DNA of 64,000 nt from Lingula anatina (GCF_001039355.2 NW_019773603.1:474476-538475), one strand, 5' to 3'; shown: positions 1-10,879, counted from the first letter of the stretch. Numbers and translations: made by a program. The notes: generated from the letters alone by a model not told the origin.

Positions 1-76
1 TATTATTTGTGCAATTTCAGCCCTGAGATTTTTAACTTTTTCTCTACCTTGTGCATTTCAGACTTCTATCTCAAAC

Positions 77-1477
77 ATGGCTCTTTTCAGTGATCGGTCT
101 GTTTGTTTTCATAATTTGCCTGATTCTTATGATCCAGATTCACTACAGCAATACATTGAAAAACGATTGGTGATAGGCAAGGTAGAAAAATTATACACAC
201 TGGAAGGGAATAGGGCGTTTGTTGTTTTTGAGTTACCTGAAACAGTGGTTGAAGCTATTGATTCAATTCATAATCACCAGTTTGGTGGTTACAGGTTAAG
301 AGTCTTACCGGTTCAGGAACAGGAGATCCTTGAATTAGAGGGGATATCTAACTGTCTTGAGGTTCTAGGGGTAAAAAAACCAAAACCTACTCCAAGAAAA
401 AAGACAATTACTGAAGCGGCTGGTGATGCTTCTGACATCTCAGCTAAAACACCTGCACAATACATGGAGGATATGTTGAGTATAATGTCCCTTGATAACA
501 AGCGTTAGATGTTTCAGATTTTAAAAAATGAATTTCAGGAAACTCATTCAACTAAAAGACCTGTCCATCGCCTTTTTGAGCCTGATATTCCAGCTTATTC
601 ACCAACAGTATTATATGATCCCAGACAAACGGTCTCAGCTCTTAGTCCAGCAGTGGCCTCTGCTCCTATTCAGAATGTGTCAAGTACACCTGGTGGCACT
701 ACTTTTTCTACTACTTCTGGTGTTCCACCCAAAATTTCTTATTTCTCAGGTGATGATGGAAAGGGTGAGTCATCATATCAATAGTGGCGATACGAAGTCA
801 TGAGTCTGGTTAAAGAGGGTGTCTATCCTTCTGCAATGATCTTTTTAGCTATACGCAGATCCCTAAAAGGAACTGCTGCTGAAATATTGCTCAACATGGA
901 TATGTCGCTCGACGAAGAGATGACAATTGACCTCTTAATTGAGAAGTTGGATATGGTCTTCGGAAAAATTTTGCCAATAGAAGCTGCTTTGCAGAAATTC
1001 TACAATGCCAACCAGGTGAGTTCTGAGACTGTCGCGAAATGGGCTTGTAGGTTGGAGGATTTACTTGGGGAAGTACGCAGGGCAGATCCTATTACTTCTG
1101 AGGAGGTAAGGAGGAAGTTGCGCAATAAATTATATAGTGGGTTGTCCTCAACAAACATCAAATTTAGCATAAAACACAAATATGATTCTGGTGCAAGTTA
1201 ACATGAACTACTCAGGGCAGCCAGGATAGCAGAGCAAGAACAGGTAAGTTCTGCTAGTGTTCAACAAAACACGGTTACAAGTGACATGACTTCAAAATTG
1301 AATGATCTTGTTTTTCAGTTGGAGACTCTAAAAAACAGATTGGATAAATTGGATAGAGATAAGGCATCTGCACGTAGACAGTTCACAGGTAGGTGTTTTG
1401 CTTGTAAAAAAATAGGACACAAACAAACCGAGTGTCCGGAAAACTCAAGACAGTATACAAACGGGGGCAGGTTGTAG
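77..1477 (+). pseudogene. gag: PNMA-like gag of the Ty3/gypsy element
   Basis: One reading frame runs from the ATG at 77 to the stop at 1475-1477 and is interrupted by three in-frame stops at 506 (TAG), 782 (TAG) and 1199 (TAA). Residues ~5-85 resemble the RRM-like N-terminus of the paraneoplastic Ma (PNMA) family. After a Ser/Thr/Pro-rich linker (509-720) comes a capsid-like region (about 735-1200) with the YFSGDD and RLEDLL signatures seen in PNMA/ZCCHC12-type capsids. A CCHC zinc knuckle (C-X2-C-X4-H-X4-C) lies at about 1395-1436, preceded by a Lys/Arg-rich helix. Gag proteins of this kind form the particle that packages element RNA. The pol frame overlaps the 3' end in the -1 register. 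The PNMA assignment is family resemblance by eye; the gag role is firm from context. Confidence 0.75.
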
Positions 1478-4400
1478 ATTGTGTTAATGCCATGCTTCAC
1501 AAACCTGAGACTGAAAACAAGATATACCAACCTGAGGTTGCCAATAAACCTATACTTCAGCGATTGGTTGGTAAAGCTAATGAGACATCTGTTAGTGCCA
1601 ATAACAAATCTGTTTTGGCCTTACTTGATACAGGTTCCATGGTCAGTACTATTTTTAAGCAATTGTGTGATGACCTCAAGCTAGACGTGCTTGAATTAGA
1701 TCATATTATTCAGGTGGAAGCAGCTGGTGGAACTACTTTGCAGTATCTTGGCTATACAGAAGTGAATCTTTCAGTTCCCGGATTACAGGAACCGCCCATT
1801 CCTGTGTTGATGTTAGTGGTACCCACCATCAAATATCACATAAAAGTTCCATTACTCATAGGCACCAACGTTTTGAAAGTTATTTTAGAAGGCAAGACAG
1901 TTCCAAGGGACGTAGACGTGGTGTGGCAAAATGCGTTTAAAGCCATTGTCTCTTTAAATACTCTCTTTCAGAAACAAGGGTCATTGGGAGTTGTCACTTC
2001 CACAAAGAACATTACCGTAAAACCTTCTTGTCGTACGGTAATTCATGGACAAACTAGAGCAGCATTCTCTTGTATGCATATCCGGGTATTAGCTGATGAG
2101 AACAGCTCTTCACATTTACCTGGTACATTAGTTATCTCCCCAGGTCTGATTGATTTAAAACCTGGAGTCAAATCTCAGCGTGTTCCAATAGAGGTTACTA
2201 ACTACTCAGACAAACCAGTTACAATCCCTGCCAAATTTGCCTTGTCTGAACTGTATCCTGTGGATATCCTTTCTCCAGAGAGTCTCAATCATTGTTCTTC
2301 TGAGAGAGACCTTGAAATTCCAAAGCTATTTCAAACTGACCTTTCAGAAACTCTAAAACCCAGTGAAGTGGAAAAAGTCACTTGCATGTTAAAAAAATGG
2401 CAGTTTGTGTTTAGCAAAAATGACTTAGATTTAGGTCACACTAACATCACAAAGCATCACATAAATCTTACGGATAACCTGCCTTTTACCGAAAGACACA
2501 GTCGAATACCTCCATCCATGATAAATGAAGTAAGAGAACATTTGCAGGACATGCTGAAACTGGGGGTAATTAGAAGGTCTGAAAGTCCATATTCATCAGG
2601 TGTGGTGCTAGTAAGAAAAAAAGATCTAGCTCTACGGTGTTGTATTGACCTGAGAAAACTCAATTCAAAAACCATCAAAGATTCTTATGCTTTGCCTCGA
2701 ATTGATGAGACTTTGGACATTCTTCATGGTGCTTCTTGGTTCAGTGTGTTAGACTTAAAATCTGCTTACTGGCAAGTTGAAATAGAGGAATCAGATATTC
2801 CCAAGACGGCTTTTTCTGTTGGGAATCTTGGTTTATTTGAGTGTACACGCATGTCATATGGGTGCACCAATGCTCCAGCTACTTTCCAACGGTTAATAGA
2901 AACGTGTATGGGAGATTTGTATTTGACAGATTGTCTCATTTACCTAGATGACATAATTGTCTTCAGCAATTCGATAGAGGAACATTTGAAAAAAACGTGA
3001 AAAAATATTCCAAAGGTTGCATGAGGCAGGTTTAAAATTCAAACCAAAAAAATGCAAATTATTTCAGAAATCCATTAAATATCTGGGACATGTGGTGTCA
3101 GAAAAGGGGGTGGAAACTGACCCAGAAAAAATTGAAGTTATCAAGAATTGGCCAATTCCCAAAAATGTCAAAGAGGTTCAGCGTTTCTTGGGTTTTGTGG
3201 GTTTCTATAGAAGGTTCATCAAGGACTTCTCAAAAATAGCTAAACCCCTTCATAATCTAACCAAAGGCAATGTGAATGTGAAAAAGGGAAGACGTCACGG
3301 TCAGTCTTCTTCTTCATCTGCTTCCTTCACATGGGGCGAGGAAGAACATTCTGCTTTTTCCTGTCTTATAGAATGCATTATATCTTCCCCCACCTTAGCT
3401 TTTGCTGATTTTTCAAAACCTTTCATTTTACACACTGATGCTAGTGCAATTGGACTAGGTGCCGTTTTATATCAAGTCCAAGATGGCGTCAGAAAACCTA
3501 TTGCCTTTGCTAGCAGATTACTAAATGGAGCTGAATCTCGCTATTCGGCACACAAACTCGAATTTCTGGCTCTCAAGTGGTCTATCACAGACAAATTTCA
3601 TGATTACCTCTATGGGAACGAGTTCACTGTCTATACAGACAATAACCCTCTCACTTACCTCTTGACAAGTGCAAAATTAGACGCAACGGGGCATCGTTGG
3701 GTTTCTCAGTTGTCCAATTACAATTTTTTCTATCATGTATAGATCTGGCAAATCTAATGTTGATGCTGATTCTCTTTCTAGGATCGAGTGGCCTGAAGCT
3801 AGCAAAGAAATCATGTCTCAAAGTGTTCATGCCATTTTTCAGATGGGTCTTGTGGAAGATACGTCCTTGATAGATGCGCATAGTGTTTCAGGTGAACAAA
3901 ATTCTGAGCAAATGCAGCATTGGAGTGTGATTCAAGGTGAAGATCCTGTATTGAAACACATAGTAGCAGCAGTGCAGGGAAAACCAGTAGATTATGCCAA
4001 ACTTGGATTTGAAGGGAATGTTTTCAAACGTGAATTCCCCAAACTTGTTCTTAGAGAAAATGTCCTTTACAGAACAAGAAAGATTGATGATGATGGAAAT
4101 TTCCAGTTGGTTCTTCCACAAAGCTACAGGTCCAAGGCAATCACTGGTTGTCATGAAAGCATGGGACATCCGGGTCGTGAGCGCACTCTGGATTTGATGA
4201 GGGTTAGATTTCATTGGCCTGGTATGACTCGTGACGTCATACAGCATGTGTCACAATGTGGGCGGTGTGTTGTACGTAAGTCCCCTACCAAACAAGACAC
4301 TTACCTCACTTCTATATCTTCATCTTATCCATTGCAGTTGGTCTGCATTGATTACTTGTCTATTAAGGATTACAAAGGTGGTGTGGGCAATGTTCTTGTC

Positions 4401-4496
4401 ATTACCGATCATTTTACCCGATATGCTCTCGCTATACCAACTAAAAATCAGACCGCCAAGACTACAGCTGAAGCTTTGTACAATAATTTCTTTTAA
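1432..4496 (+). pseudogene. pol: Ty3/gypsy pol: protease, reverse transcriptase, RNase H, truncated integrase
   Basis: Frame 1 (1432-3000) opens inside the end of gag. Protease: the LLDTGS active site is at 1621-1638. Reverse transcriptase: about 2450-3200, with the catalytic YLDD at 2941-2952. The frame shifts by one base near 2998, continues at 3017 (thumb, then RNase H with the HTDAS motif at 3431), shifts again in a T-run near 3730, and continues to 4496. Integrase: HHCC zinc finger with His at 4152 and the Cys pair near 4253-4266; the first catalytic Asp lies at 4350. The second Asp and the Glu of the DDE triad are absent because the element is cut at 4496. Both frameshifts abut homopolymer runs, so one or both could be assembly errors, but the truncation is real. 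Confidence 0.9.
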
Positions 4497-4497
4497 A

Positions 4498-5414
4498 CAG
4501 AAAACAGTCAGTAAAAGTCGGTTTTAACTTCTCGGACACTATAGTTTTAAACACTGGCACTCCCCAGGGCTGCATCTTATCACCTTGTTTATATACGTTA
4601 TTCACCCACGACTGTGTGGCGAGGGAGGAAAATACATTTTTAATGATGCCGATGACACAACTTTAGTCGGCTTGATACACCATAATGATGAGATGTCATA
4701 CAGGCAGTCGGTTACAAGTTTAGTAAATTGGTGCACAGACAATGACTTGATATTAAATGTGAGCAAAACAAAAGAAATGATCATAGACTTCAGAAGAAAT
4801 CAGATAAGTAAAAATCCCTTGGGAGTTAACGGTAAAGCGGTCGAACAGGTTTCTAATTATAAATTACTAGGGGTTCAGCTGAATAATAGGTTAACCTGGG
4901 GCGATAACATCACGAAGCTATTGAAAAAGGCACGTCAACGAATGTATTTCTTAAGGAAATTGAAAGCTTTTACCAGAAATGTGTTTATTTTATCGAACTT
5001 TTACAGGTGTGTTTTAGAGAGTATTTTAACTTATTCAGTAACTGTTTGGTATGGACGTGCAACTGTGGAGGAGAGGAACAAGTTGGAAAAGATCGTCGAA
5101 ACTGCAGGGATTGTAATTGGAACAGATCTAACTCCCGTCCATACTATATATCTAGACAGGACTAAAAAGAAAACATTATCAATAATGACAGACAGTTCCC
5201 ATCCAGCCCATACCCTTTTTAACTTTTTACCTAGCAATTCGAGACTCTTAGCTTTTAAGGGTAGTAAGCGATTTTTAAATAGCTTTTATCCTTCGGCAGT
5301 AACTATTTTTAACTCTAACATGTAATTTTCATTTTCATTTTTTATATTTCAATGGCGCTACTACAGGGCAAAAGATTCCCGATTTTATACATTTGTATTT
5401 TATTGGCTTAATAA

Positions 5415-5450
<36 letters not shown>

Positions 5451-5451
5451 A
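4498..5451 (+). mobile_element. 5'-truncated Rex1/Babar-like LINE (non-LTR retrotransposon) with (ATT)n tail
   Basis: The sequence opens in the reverse transcriptase fingers/palm, with the GTPQGC motif at about 4558-4575. A frameshift near 4625 follows, then the open frame 4585-5325 with the ADDTT catalytic motif (about 4638-4655). Next come the WC..N.L.LN..KTKE.I.DFRR block and the C-terminal LP...R....K..RF..SF.P.A...N block typical of Rex1/Babar elements. The 3' UTR (5326-5418) ends in (ATT)n at 5419-5450. 5' truncation plus a short-repeat tail is the usual outcome of target-primed reverse transcription. The rest of the gypsy integrase is not found after the tail, so this may be a recombination join and not a clean insertion. 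Confidence 0.85.
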
Positions 5452-5572
5452 GCAAAACGTTCAAGGAGAAACAGACTGAGACAGCATGCTTTACCCTGTA
5501 CATCCCTGCATACTTCATGCAGTTCAACAGGAACACTATTTCACTATATTATTGAAAAATATAAATAATCCC
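5449..5572. repeat. 124-bp direct repeat, also at 9322-9448
   Basis: Starts right after the (ATT)n tail and is over 95% identical to 9322-9448. On the plus strand both copies keep a short open frame ending in a stop (KTFKEKQTETACF...), with two amino-acid differences. I do not recognise it. It marks the left part of a larger duplicated segment: both copies later continue into the repeat that begins at 6862 and 9449. Confidence 0.7.
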
Positions 5573-6837
5573 TTTGACTTTAATATAATATCTATATTTT
5601 TAAAACTATACAATAATCTTCCATAATAAAAAGTCATTAAGACACAATTGATAAATATCACATAATAAATTAATGCTCACCTGCACCCTGCGCATAGCAA
5701 GTCTTAACTGAAAGGAAATTCAATACTGTATGTAAGAATCATCTTAGTCCAGTATTCTGGGCAACAGAGACCCCCCTCCCACCCTACGCTACAATCTCAC
5801 ATGGGGAATTTCGGCACTTTTGCAGTTTACCCCACCACTCTATAACTCTGTGATATTAATTAAAATTTTTACATTAACTTGTGTGGTGACTTTGAGCTAT
5901 GTGTCTGCTGCTCAAATAAATTAGTTTGACAATTCATTAAATAATTTTAAGATGATTTTGCGTGAAACTATTAAGTCTTCCACATAAAATGAGGACCGGC
6001 ATTATCACTGGGCTGAAAATTTGCCGCGATCTCATTGGTCAATTAATTTTCAGGGTTAGTAAAAAAAGTATAAAAATAAGTTAGCAAATTTACAAACTAA
6101 TTTTTTTTTTTTTTTTTTGAATAGCTGAGACATTGATAAAAGTCACCACATAACTTAATTTTGATAATCATCGGAAATTAGAGAGTTGCGGGTGGAGGTG
6201 GATAAGTACCGAAATTTCTGAGTCAGTTGAAACATGTTATATAAAAGATTATTTATCATTATGCATAGGCTATTGGCTTTAAAGAGAAATATTAAAGAAG
6301 GAATAAATTAAAGTTATAACTATTATCCTGAAACAAACTGTGTTAGAGACTAGATCAGTGCTGGATGAAGATCAGAAATCTAATACACATGATAAATTAG
6401 CAGGTGGGAGTATACTAGTATTTTGAGAACCTAATACAGAGGATGCTGAAGTAGAAGTTCCAATGGACAGTATATATGCTTATTGGCTTTAAATACATCA
6501 TATTTTGCTTCATTCTGTACACTGTATCCAGTAGGTCTTTTTACCGAATTAAAATTGGTTGAAACAATTAGTGGCAATTCTGAAGTGTTGGAAATTCTGG
6601 GCACTCTCAAAACAAAGTCTCAAAATTTGTTTAAGGATAATAAATAAATAATAAAAATGTATATAAAGCTGACAAACCCTACAATATTCTGTTTAACTGA
6701 GCCACAAAATAAGCTGAAGATCTGTAAATTTGCATAAATTGCATGACCAAATTAAAAAAAAAAAAAACGCGTGAAATGGCAATAAAACTTAGTTACATGT
6801 GCATCAAGGAATATTATAATTTCATATCTTATATTAC
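5573..6837. other. Gene-poor AT-rich stretch, missing from the second copy
   Basis: In the copy at 9.4 kb the sequence jumps from the equivalent of 5572 to that of 6862, so this 1.3 kb is either an insertion here or a deletion there. The 38.7-kb copy shares 6838-6861, which favours a deletion in the 9.4-kb copy. On the minus strand a ~60-codon open frame (6604 down to 6428, 'NTSELPLIVSTNF') is visible, but I see no convincing splice sites and do not call it a gene. Confidence 0.4.
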
Positions 6838-7506
6838 GATTTTTTCACAGAAGTCGATCATTAACACGCAGTAAATCTCCTCACAGCATTCTCTAATTAT
6901 AAAGATACGATGAAAACGTGAACTTACCAACTGTTTTCCTCTCAGAAGTGACATCTTGTGCGGCAGTCACGTACCGGTAGCCATGCCATCAAATGCATTG
7001 CGCGCCAGTGACCTATATCATAAAGGTCAAGGTCATTGCTGTCTTTCTCTCTCAGAAGGAGAAAAAGGTGGCATGTCAAATATCGATCCTGTAAAAAATC
7101 CGCGTTGTAAGAAACTGATTGTGCGAAGGGATAGCTATGTGGCTAAATAACACAGATGCCAAGAGATAATTTCGATATATAGCGTATCTTGAAAATTATC
7201 GTCGATTTTCCAACGGTCTGCCGTAGCGTGTCTCATAAGTTTTTGGTATACATCGTAAATATACACGGTTGTAAAAACGCATTTGATTTATGTTAAACTG
7301 GGCTTCGCAAACAATATATAATCGATGTAAACAATAAAATCGGTGTACCCTTAAGTGACTGACAGCAGATTACTTTTTCAATCTGCTTTTATCTACATTT
7401 TTGTAGAGGGGGGAATGTTAGGCAGACCGGCTGCGGTCTGCCTAAAATTCTGGTCTGCGTAATGCTGGCGTTTAAGTGCGAATGGTCTACCTATTGCTGG
7501 AAGCAG

Positions 7507-7510
<4 letters not shown>
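6838..7510. repeat. Dispersed repeat R1, copy 1
   Basis: Present three times in the same orientation: here, at 9449-10107 and at 38685-39345. Each copy carries a candidate minus-strand first exon near its left side. Each ends in a GC-richer block with four copies of a 17-bp motif (here 7417-7500), immediately followed by a (TA)-rich run. Identity is about 95%. The copies are local duplicates of one another; the left ends differ. Confidence 0.85.
6928..6954 (-). CDS. Candidate first coding exon (minus strand), copy 1
   Basis: On the minus strand an ATG (6954-6952) opens a nine-codon frame (MSLLRGKQL) that ends exactly at a consensus donor (gtaagt). The same ATG, frame and donor recur at 9542-9516 and 38796-38770 (donor gtgagt), which suggests a conserved 5' exon of a duplicated gene. 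The exon ends in phase 0, which does not match the phase-1 exons at 9126-9185, so intervening exons would be needed. No product is recognised. Conservation may be passive, because the whole R1 repeat is recent. Confidence 0.3.

Positions 7511-7571
<61 letters not shown>
7510..7571. repeat. (TA)n inside an inverted repeat
   Basis: About 30 TA units flanked by AGCAGGAC on the left (7502-7509) and its complement GTCCTGCT on the right (7572-7579). The microsatellite therefore forms the centre of a palindrome. Confidence 0.9.
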
Positions 7572-7574
<3 letters not shown>

Positions 7575-8018
7575 CTGCTAGTTGGCTCATTGGATATAAT
7601 TCTGGACTTTCAACCAACCAGCGTTTTCAACAAAATTTGATGAAAAATTTTGAAACATGGATTCGATTGGCTTATATAAACTAGGTCAAACAATTTTCGT
7701 CAGAGGTAACTTGACACGATGAAGATAGGCTATAGTGAAGAGGTTAGTGTCAAGTAATCTCTGAAGCTCAGGGTGCCAGTAGCACAAAATTGAAAATAAA
7801 TTGGTCATCCATTGTTCTCTAAACCGTTACGTGTCTATACATTCTGACAACGCTTAAACTTCCCTCAGCTGGTAAAAGTATCATTGCCAAGTTGGTGTCC
7901 ATGTCACATTTCTGGTACACTATCCCATTCGACGTAGACAGTTCTAGAAATAAAATCGATTCTGCAAATGTTGATACTAATATCTGTAACTAATCTGAGT
8001 CGTTTCCCTTTATTTAAG
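7572..8018. other. Intron-like flank of the dead exon copy, duplicated at 11330-11770 and partly at 62490-62744
   Basis: No coding capacity. It matches the sequence just upstream of the first exons of genes 1 and 2, so it is the paralogous intron carried along with the exon copy at 8019. It contains a near-perfect short palindrome around an AAATTT centre (clearer in the 11.38-kb copy). Confidence 0.7.
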
Positions 8019-8144
8019 TGATCTGTGCTTGGAAGTCTGCCTGGGATTTATATGATGGTCCTTGTGGATATTCCTGCACGCAGGTTAATATAGGAAAACT
8101 TTCATATTCTATTTGGGATTTTAGTGATTGGAAGTGTTTCTCTG
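8019..8144 (+). pseudogene. Dead copy of the Cys/Trp-rich first module exon
   Basis: Paralogous to the exons at 11771-11896 and 62745-62870: acceptor present, same length (126 bp), same phase, open frame with the W..AW..YDGPC..SCTQ pattern. The splice donor is destroyed: the other copies have a consensus GTAAGT at this point and this one reads TTAAGT. The following exon is cut off by the N at 8281, just after its acceptor. Without the donor the frame runs into intron sequence and stops at 8225. I read this as a non-functional duplicate of the 5' part of gene 1. Confidence 0.8.
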
Positions 8145-8817
8145 TTAAGTATAATTCACTGATGCTCACAGAACACTCTCATGATTTTGACGTTGCTGAG
8201 TATAGTTTGGCCAAAGGAGAGTCCTAAGTTGTGACGTCACAATAACACATTGGATAATTATCCTTTATCTTTAGGCTGCANTGTACAATGGAAACAAAAT
8301 TATTCCGACCACTATATGTGCAATTTACTATTTTTAGTTTGTGGGCCTGGATTTTAAAAGTAAGTTATTTCCACTTAGATACAGATATTCCTTTTCCTTA
8401 AGTACACAATGTTTTTTGTCCATCTGATATTGTTTACACGACTTCTGCCAAAAGCAATACAAATTTTCACAAAAATTGCATTTTCATGGCAACATAGTTT
8501 TAATTTTCTCCTCCAGTTTAAAGAAAAAAAAAAGAGTCATCTTTTCAATAATTATTAAAAAATGCCATTGGATATTTGTACATGAAACTCTACAGATATA
8601 CAGTTTGGACAAAAATCGGATGATGCCTGTAGTTCTAAATGTGCACAACTAAAATGTAACAATGTAATGTACTAATTGGCTATTCAATAAAATTGCAAGT
8701 ATGATTTCAAACGAAAAAAGTTGGCTGCACTCTGTTACAAGTTCACCTTGAACCATATTTTATCTAAAAGGTACTATGCATGAAAATGACAATATCGAGT
8801 CAATAAAATATGCTTAC

Positions 8818-8916
8818 TTGGAAGCCTTCCTTTGTTATCCTCAGCCTCTAGGTGAGTACTTAAATATGGCGAAAAATGGTCTCTCAATATATTTGTGTCT
8901 TTAGCAGACCAGGCCA
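8818..8916 (-). CDS. Candidate internal exon (minus strand), phase 1-1
   Basis: On the minus strand, a CAG acceptor after a T-rich tract (8919-8917) and a GTAAGC donor (8817-8812) bound a 99-bp segment that is open only in the frame the neighbouring exon predicts (VAWSAKDTNILRDHF...). It joins the exon at 9126-9185 in phase 1 to give one continuous peptide. A degenerate copy at 38130-38227 has lost the acceptor AG and carries a one-base deletion, so the intact copy here may be under constraint. The product is not recognised; symmetric phase-1 exons are typical of extracellular modules. Confidence 0.45.
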
Positions 8917-9125
8917 CTGAAAGAATAAAATCACATATATCTATAACATATTTGAATCCTCTATTTCAAAGTGATGGATACAATTTCCTTCTCCGATGAC
9001 ATTAGTTTTGCCTATAGGACTTTAGAAGCTTATAAAAAGAAATAGCTGTTCTGAATTTATATAGCTTACATTTCATTTTATCAAATAAAAGATAGCAATT
9101 GTTTACTTTTCTTATATGTTATTAC

Positions 9126-9185
9126 CTGATACAGATGTCTTGCCCTCTACAATCAATGTAACAGGATTACATGTTAGATTTGATT
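9126..9185 (-). CDS. Candidate internal exon (minus strand), phase 1-1
   Basis: A 60-bp segment between a ttttCAG acceptor and a GTAATA donor on the minus strand, open in phase 1 (SNLTCNPVTLIVEGKTSVS). Its last base plus the first two of the exon at 8916-8818 complete a Val codon. One possible N-glycosylation site (NLT) is present. With its partner it resembles a beta-rich extracellular domain, but no family can be named. The evidence is splice-site and frame agreement only. Confidence 0.4.
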
Positions 9186-9321
9186 CTGAAAAGAAAATAT
9201 ATGTACACATCTTTTATTGATTGAAGCTCTCTGCAAAGCAAATAAACCACATAATAACATTAATTTTATTGGGAGGTGGACCATGCACATGCTTATATAT
9301 GCTTCATTTCTATCTATCATA

Positions 9322-10107
9322 TATAAGCAAAACGTTCAAGGAGAAACAGACTGAGACAGCATGCTTTACCCTGTACATCCTTGCATACTTCATGCAGTTC
9401 AACAAGAACACTATTTCACTATATTATTGAAAAATATAAATAATCACTTTAACACGCAGTAAATCTCCTCATAACATTCTCTAATTATAAAGATACGATG
9501 AAAACGTGAACTTACCAACTGTTTTCCTCTCAGAAGTGACATCTTGTGCGGCAGTCACGTACCGGTAGCCATGCCATCAAATGCATTGCGCGCCAGCGAC
9601 CTATATCATAAAGGTCAAGGTCATTGCTGACTTTCTCTCTCAGAAGGAGAAAAAAGGTGGCATGTCAAATATCGATCTTGTAAAAAATCCGCGTTGTAAG
9701 AAACTGATTGTGCGAATGGATAGCTATGTGGCTAAATAACACAGATGTCAAGAGATAATTTCGATATATAGCGTATCTTGAAAATTATCGTCGATTTTCC
9801 AACGGTCTGCCGTAGCGTGTCTCATAAGTTTTTGATATACATCGTAAATATACACGGTTGTACCTGTAAAAACGCATTTGATTTATTTTTAAATGGCCTT
9901 CGCAAACAATATATAATCGATGTAAACAATAACATTGGTGTACCCTTAAGTAACTGACAGCAGATTACTTTTTCAATCTGCTTTTATCTACATTTTTGTA
10001 GAGGGGGGAATGTTAGGCAGACCGGCTGCGGTCTGCCTAAAATTCTGGTCTGCGTAATGCTGGCGTTTAAGTGCGAATGATCTACCTATTGCTGGAAGCA
10101 GGACTAT
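9322..10107. repeat. Second copy of the 5449-5572 repeat joined to R1 copy 2
   Basis: 9322-9448 repeats 5449-5572. 9449-10107 repeats 6862-7510, including the candidate minus-strand first exon (9542-9516) and the four-motif block (10013-10096). At the right end the (TA)n of the other copies is reduced to a short 'ctatatgta', and the sequence passes into intron DNA paralogous to 61293 onward. Confidence 0.85.
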
Positions 10108-10879
10108 ATGTATTCAACAAGCCAAAAGAATCATGCTTCGAGACTGCCAATTCTCTGATGTTAGAGAAACTACATATTGGGTTCTCTGGTGACAGATATC
10201 CACATTTGTACATTAAATTTGATTTTATAACATGCTGTCAATCAGTTTTACGGTCTGTGTGCATTGTTTAATTTAAAAAAAATCAGAGCGTCATCCATGA
10301 TTTTCCATCTCCATTACAAAATCAGCAACCGAAAAGTGAAAAGCTTGCCAATAGATTATACAAATCTGTAATAAAGGGGTTGATAATTATCGCCTGGAAA
10401 ATATTAACAGTCCCTGTATACAGTATGACCCATCTCAACGTGAAGATTAGTTTGATATAACAACTTGCCAGTATGAAACAAGAAACCGCAAAAATGAAAA
10501 TACATGGTTGTGCACTATTTGTTTGGAATTCTTTTTTATATTTATGCTGTAAAATTACGTGATTTTAATTTACTCAACATTATCTAAAGATACGTAACAC
10601 TTTTAAATAATTCTTCTACCAGAGGGATTTTTCAATAAAAGAGAGCTTTATGTTTGTTTGCATTTTACTTATCTTTTCGCTTGAGTTAATGAGGAGACAA
10701 AAATAGCTACATGTATACCATTTCAGGGTGGCACTTCAGATATGTCACAATCAGCTGTAGACCCGCTCCGGATAAGGCTTTAGTTGGTAAGTTGGACGTT
10801 TTTGTTTTCAGGAATTAGTTAGTTGTTAATAACACACATTTTTGCCTGATGAAATGTGGGTTTCTTTAAACATGTAATA

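Larger units (their letters stand above)
1..4497 (+). mobile_element. Decayed Ty3/gypsy-type LTR retrotransposon, integrase truncated
   Basis: Order of domains is gag (PNMA-like, with CCHC knuckle), aspartic protease, reverse transcriptase, RNase H, and integrase zinc finger plus start of the catalytic core, which is Ty3/gypsy order. The coding sequence is broken by in-frame stops in gag and by single-base frameshifts near 2998 and 3730, so it is not an active copy. The integrase stops at about 4496, where an unrelated LINE fragment begins. No LTR or primer-binding site is recognisable; the 5' LTR, if present, lies left of the window and the 3' LTR is missing. Confidence 0.9.

Noticed and set aside
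1432-1477. A programmed -1 frameshift site in the gag/pol overlap
   Set aside because: The overlap is in the -1 register, but I find no classical X XXY YYZ heptamer in frame, so I do not annotate a site.
7393-7617. Open frames made of alternating Tyr-Ile (also at 15393, 20840, 29491, 51223 and 61212)
   Set aside because: They are translations of (TA)n microsatellites.
7574-7625. tRNA-like A box (TTGGCTCATTGG) beside the (TA)n palindrome
   Set aside because: No B box at a suitable distance and no pairing acceptor stem; the copy at 11335 has lost the start.
8288-8364. ATG followed by a hydrophobic stretch (METKLFRPLYVQFT...) and GTAAGT: a possible leader exon for gene 1
   Set aside because: It ends in phase 0 and the gene 1 exon at 11771 needs phase 1; joined, it would hit a stop at once. 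It also sits right after an N and is on the opposite strand to nearby exon candidates.
9221-9430. Membrane-like open frame (ITLILLGG..., FTLYILAYF) upstream of R1 copy 2
   Set aside because: Only its second half is duplicated at 5449, the first half is unrelated there, and no acceptor with a polypyrimidine tract supports an exon.
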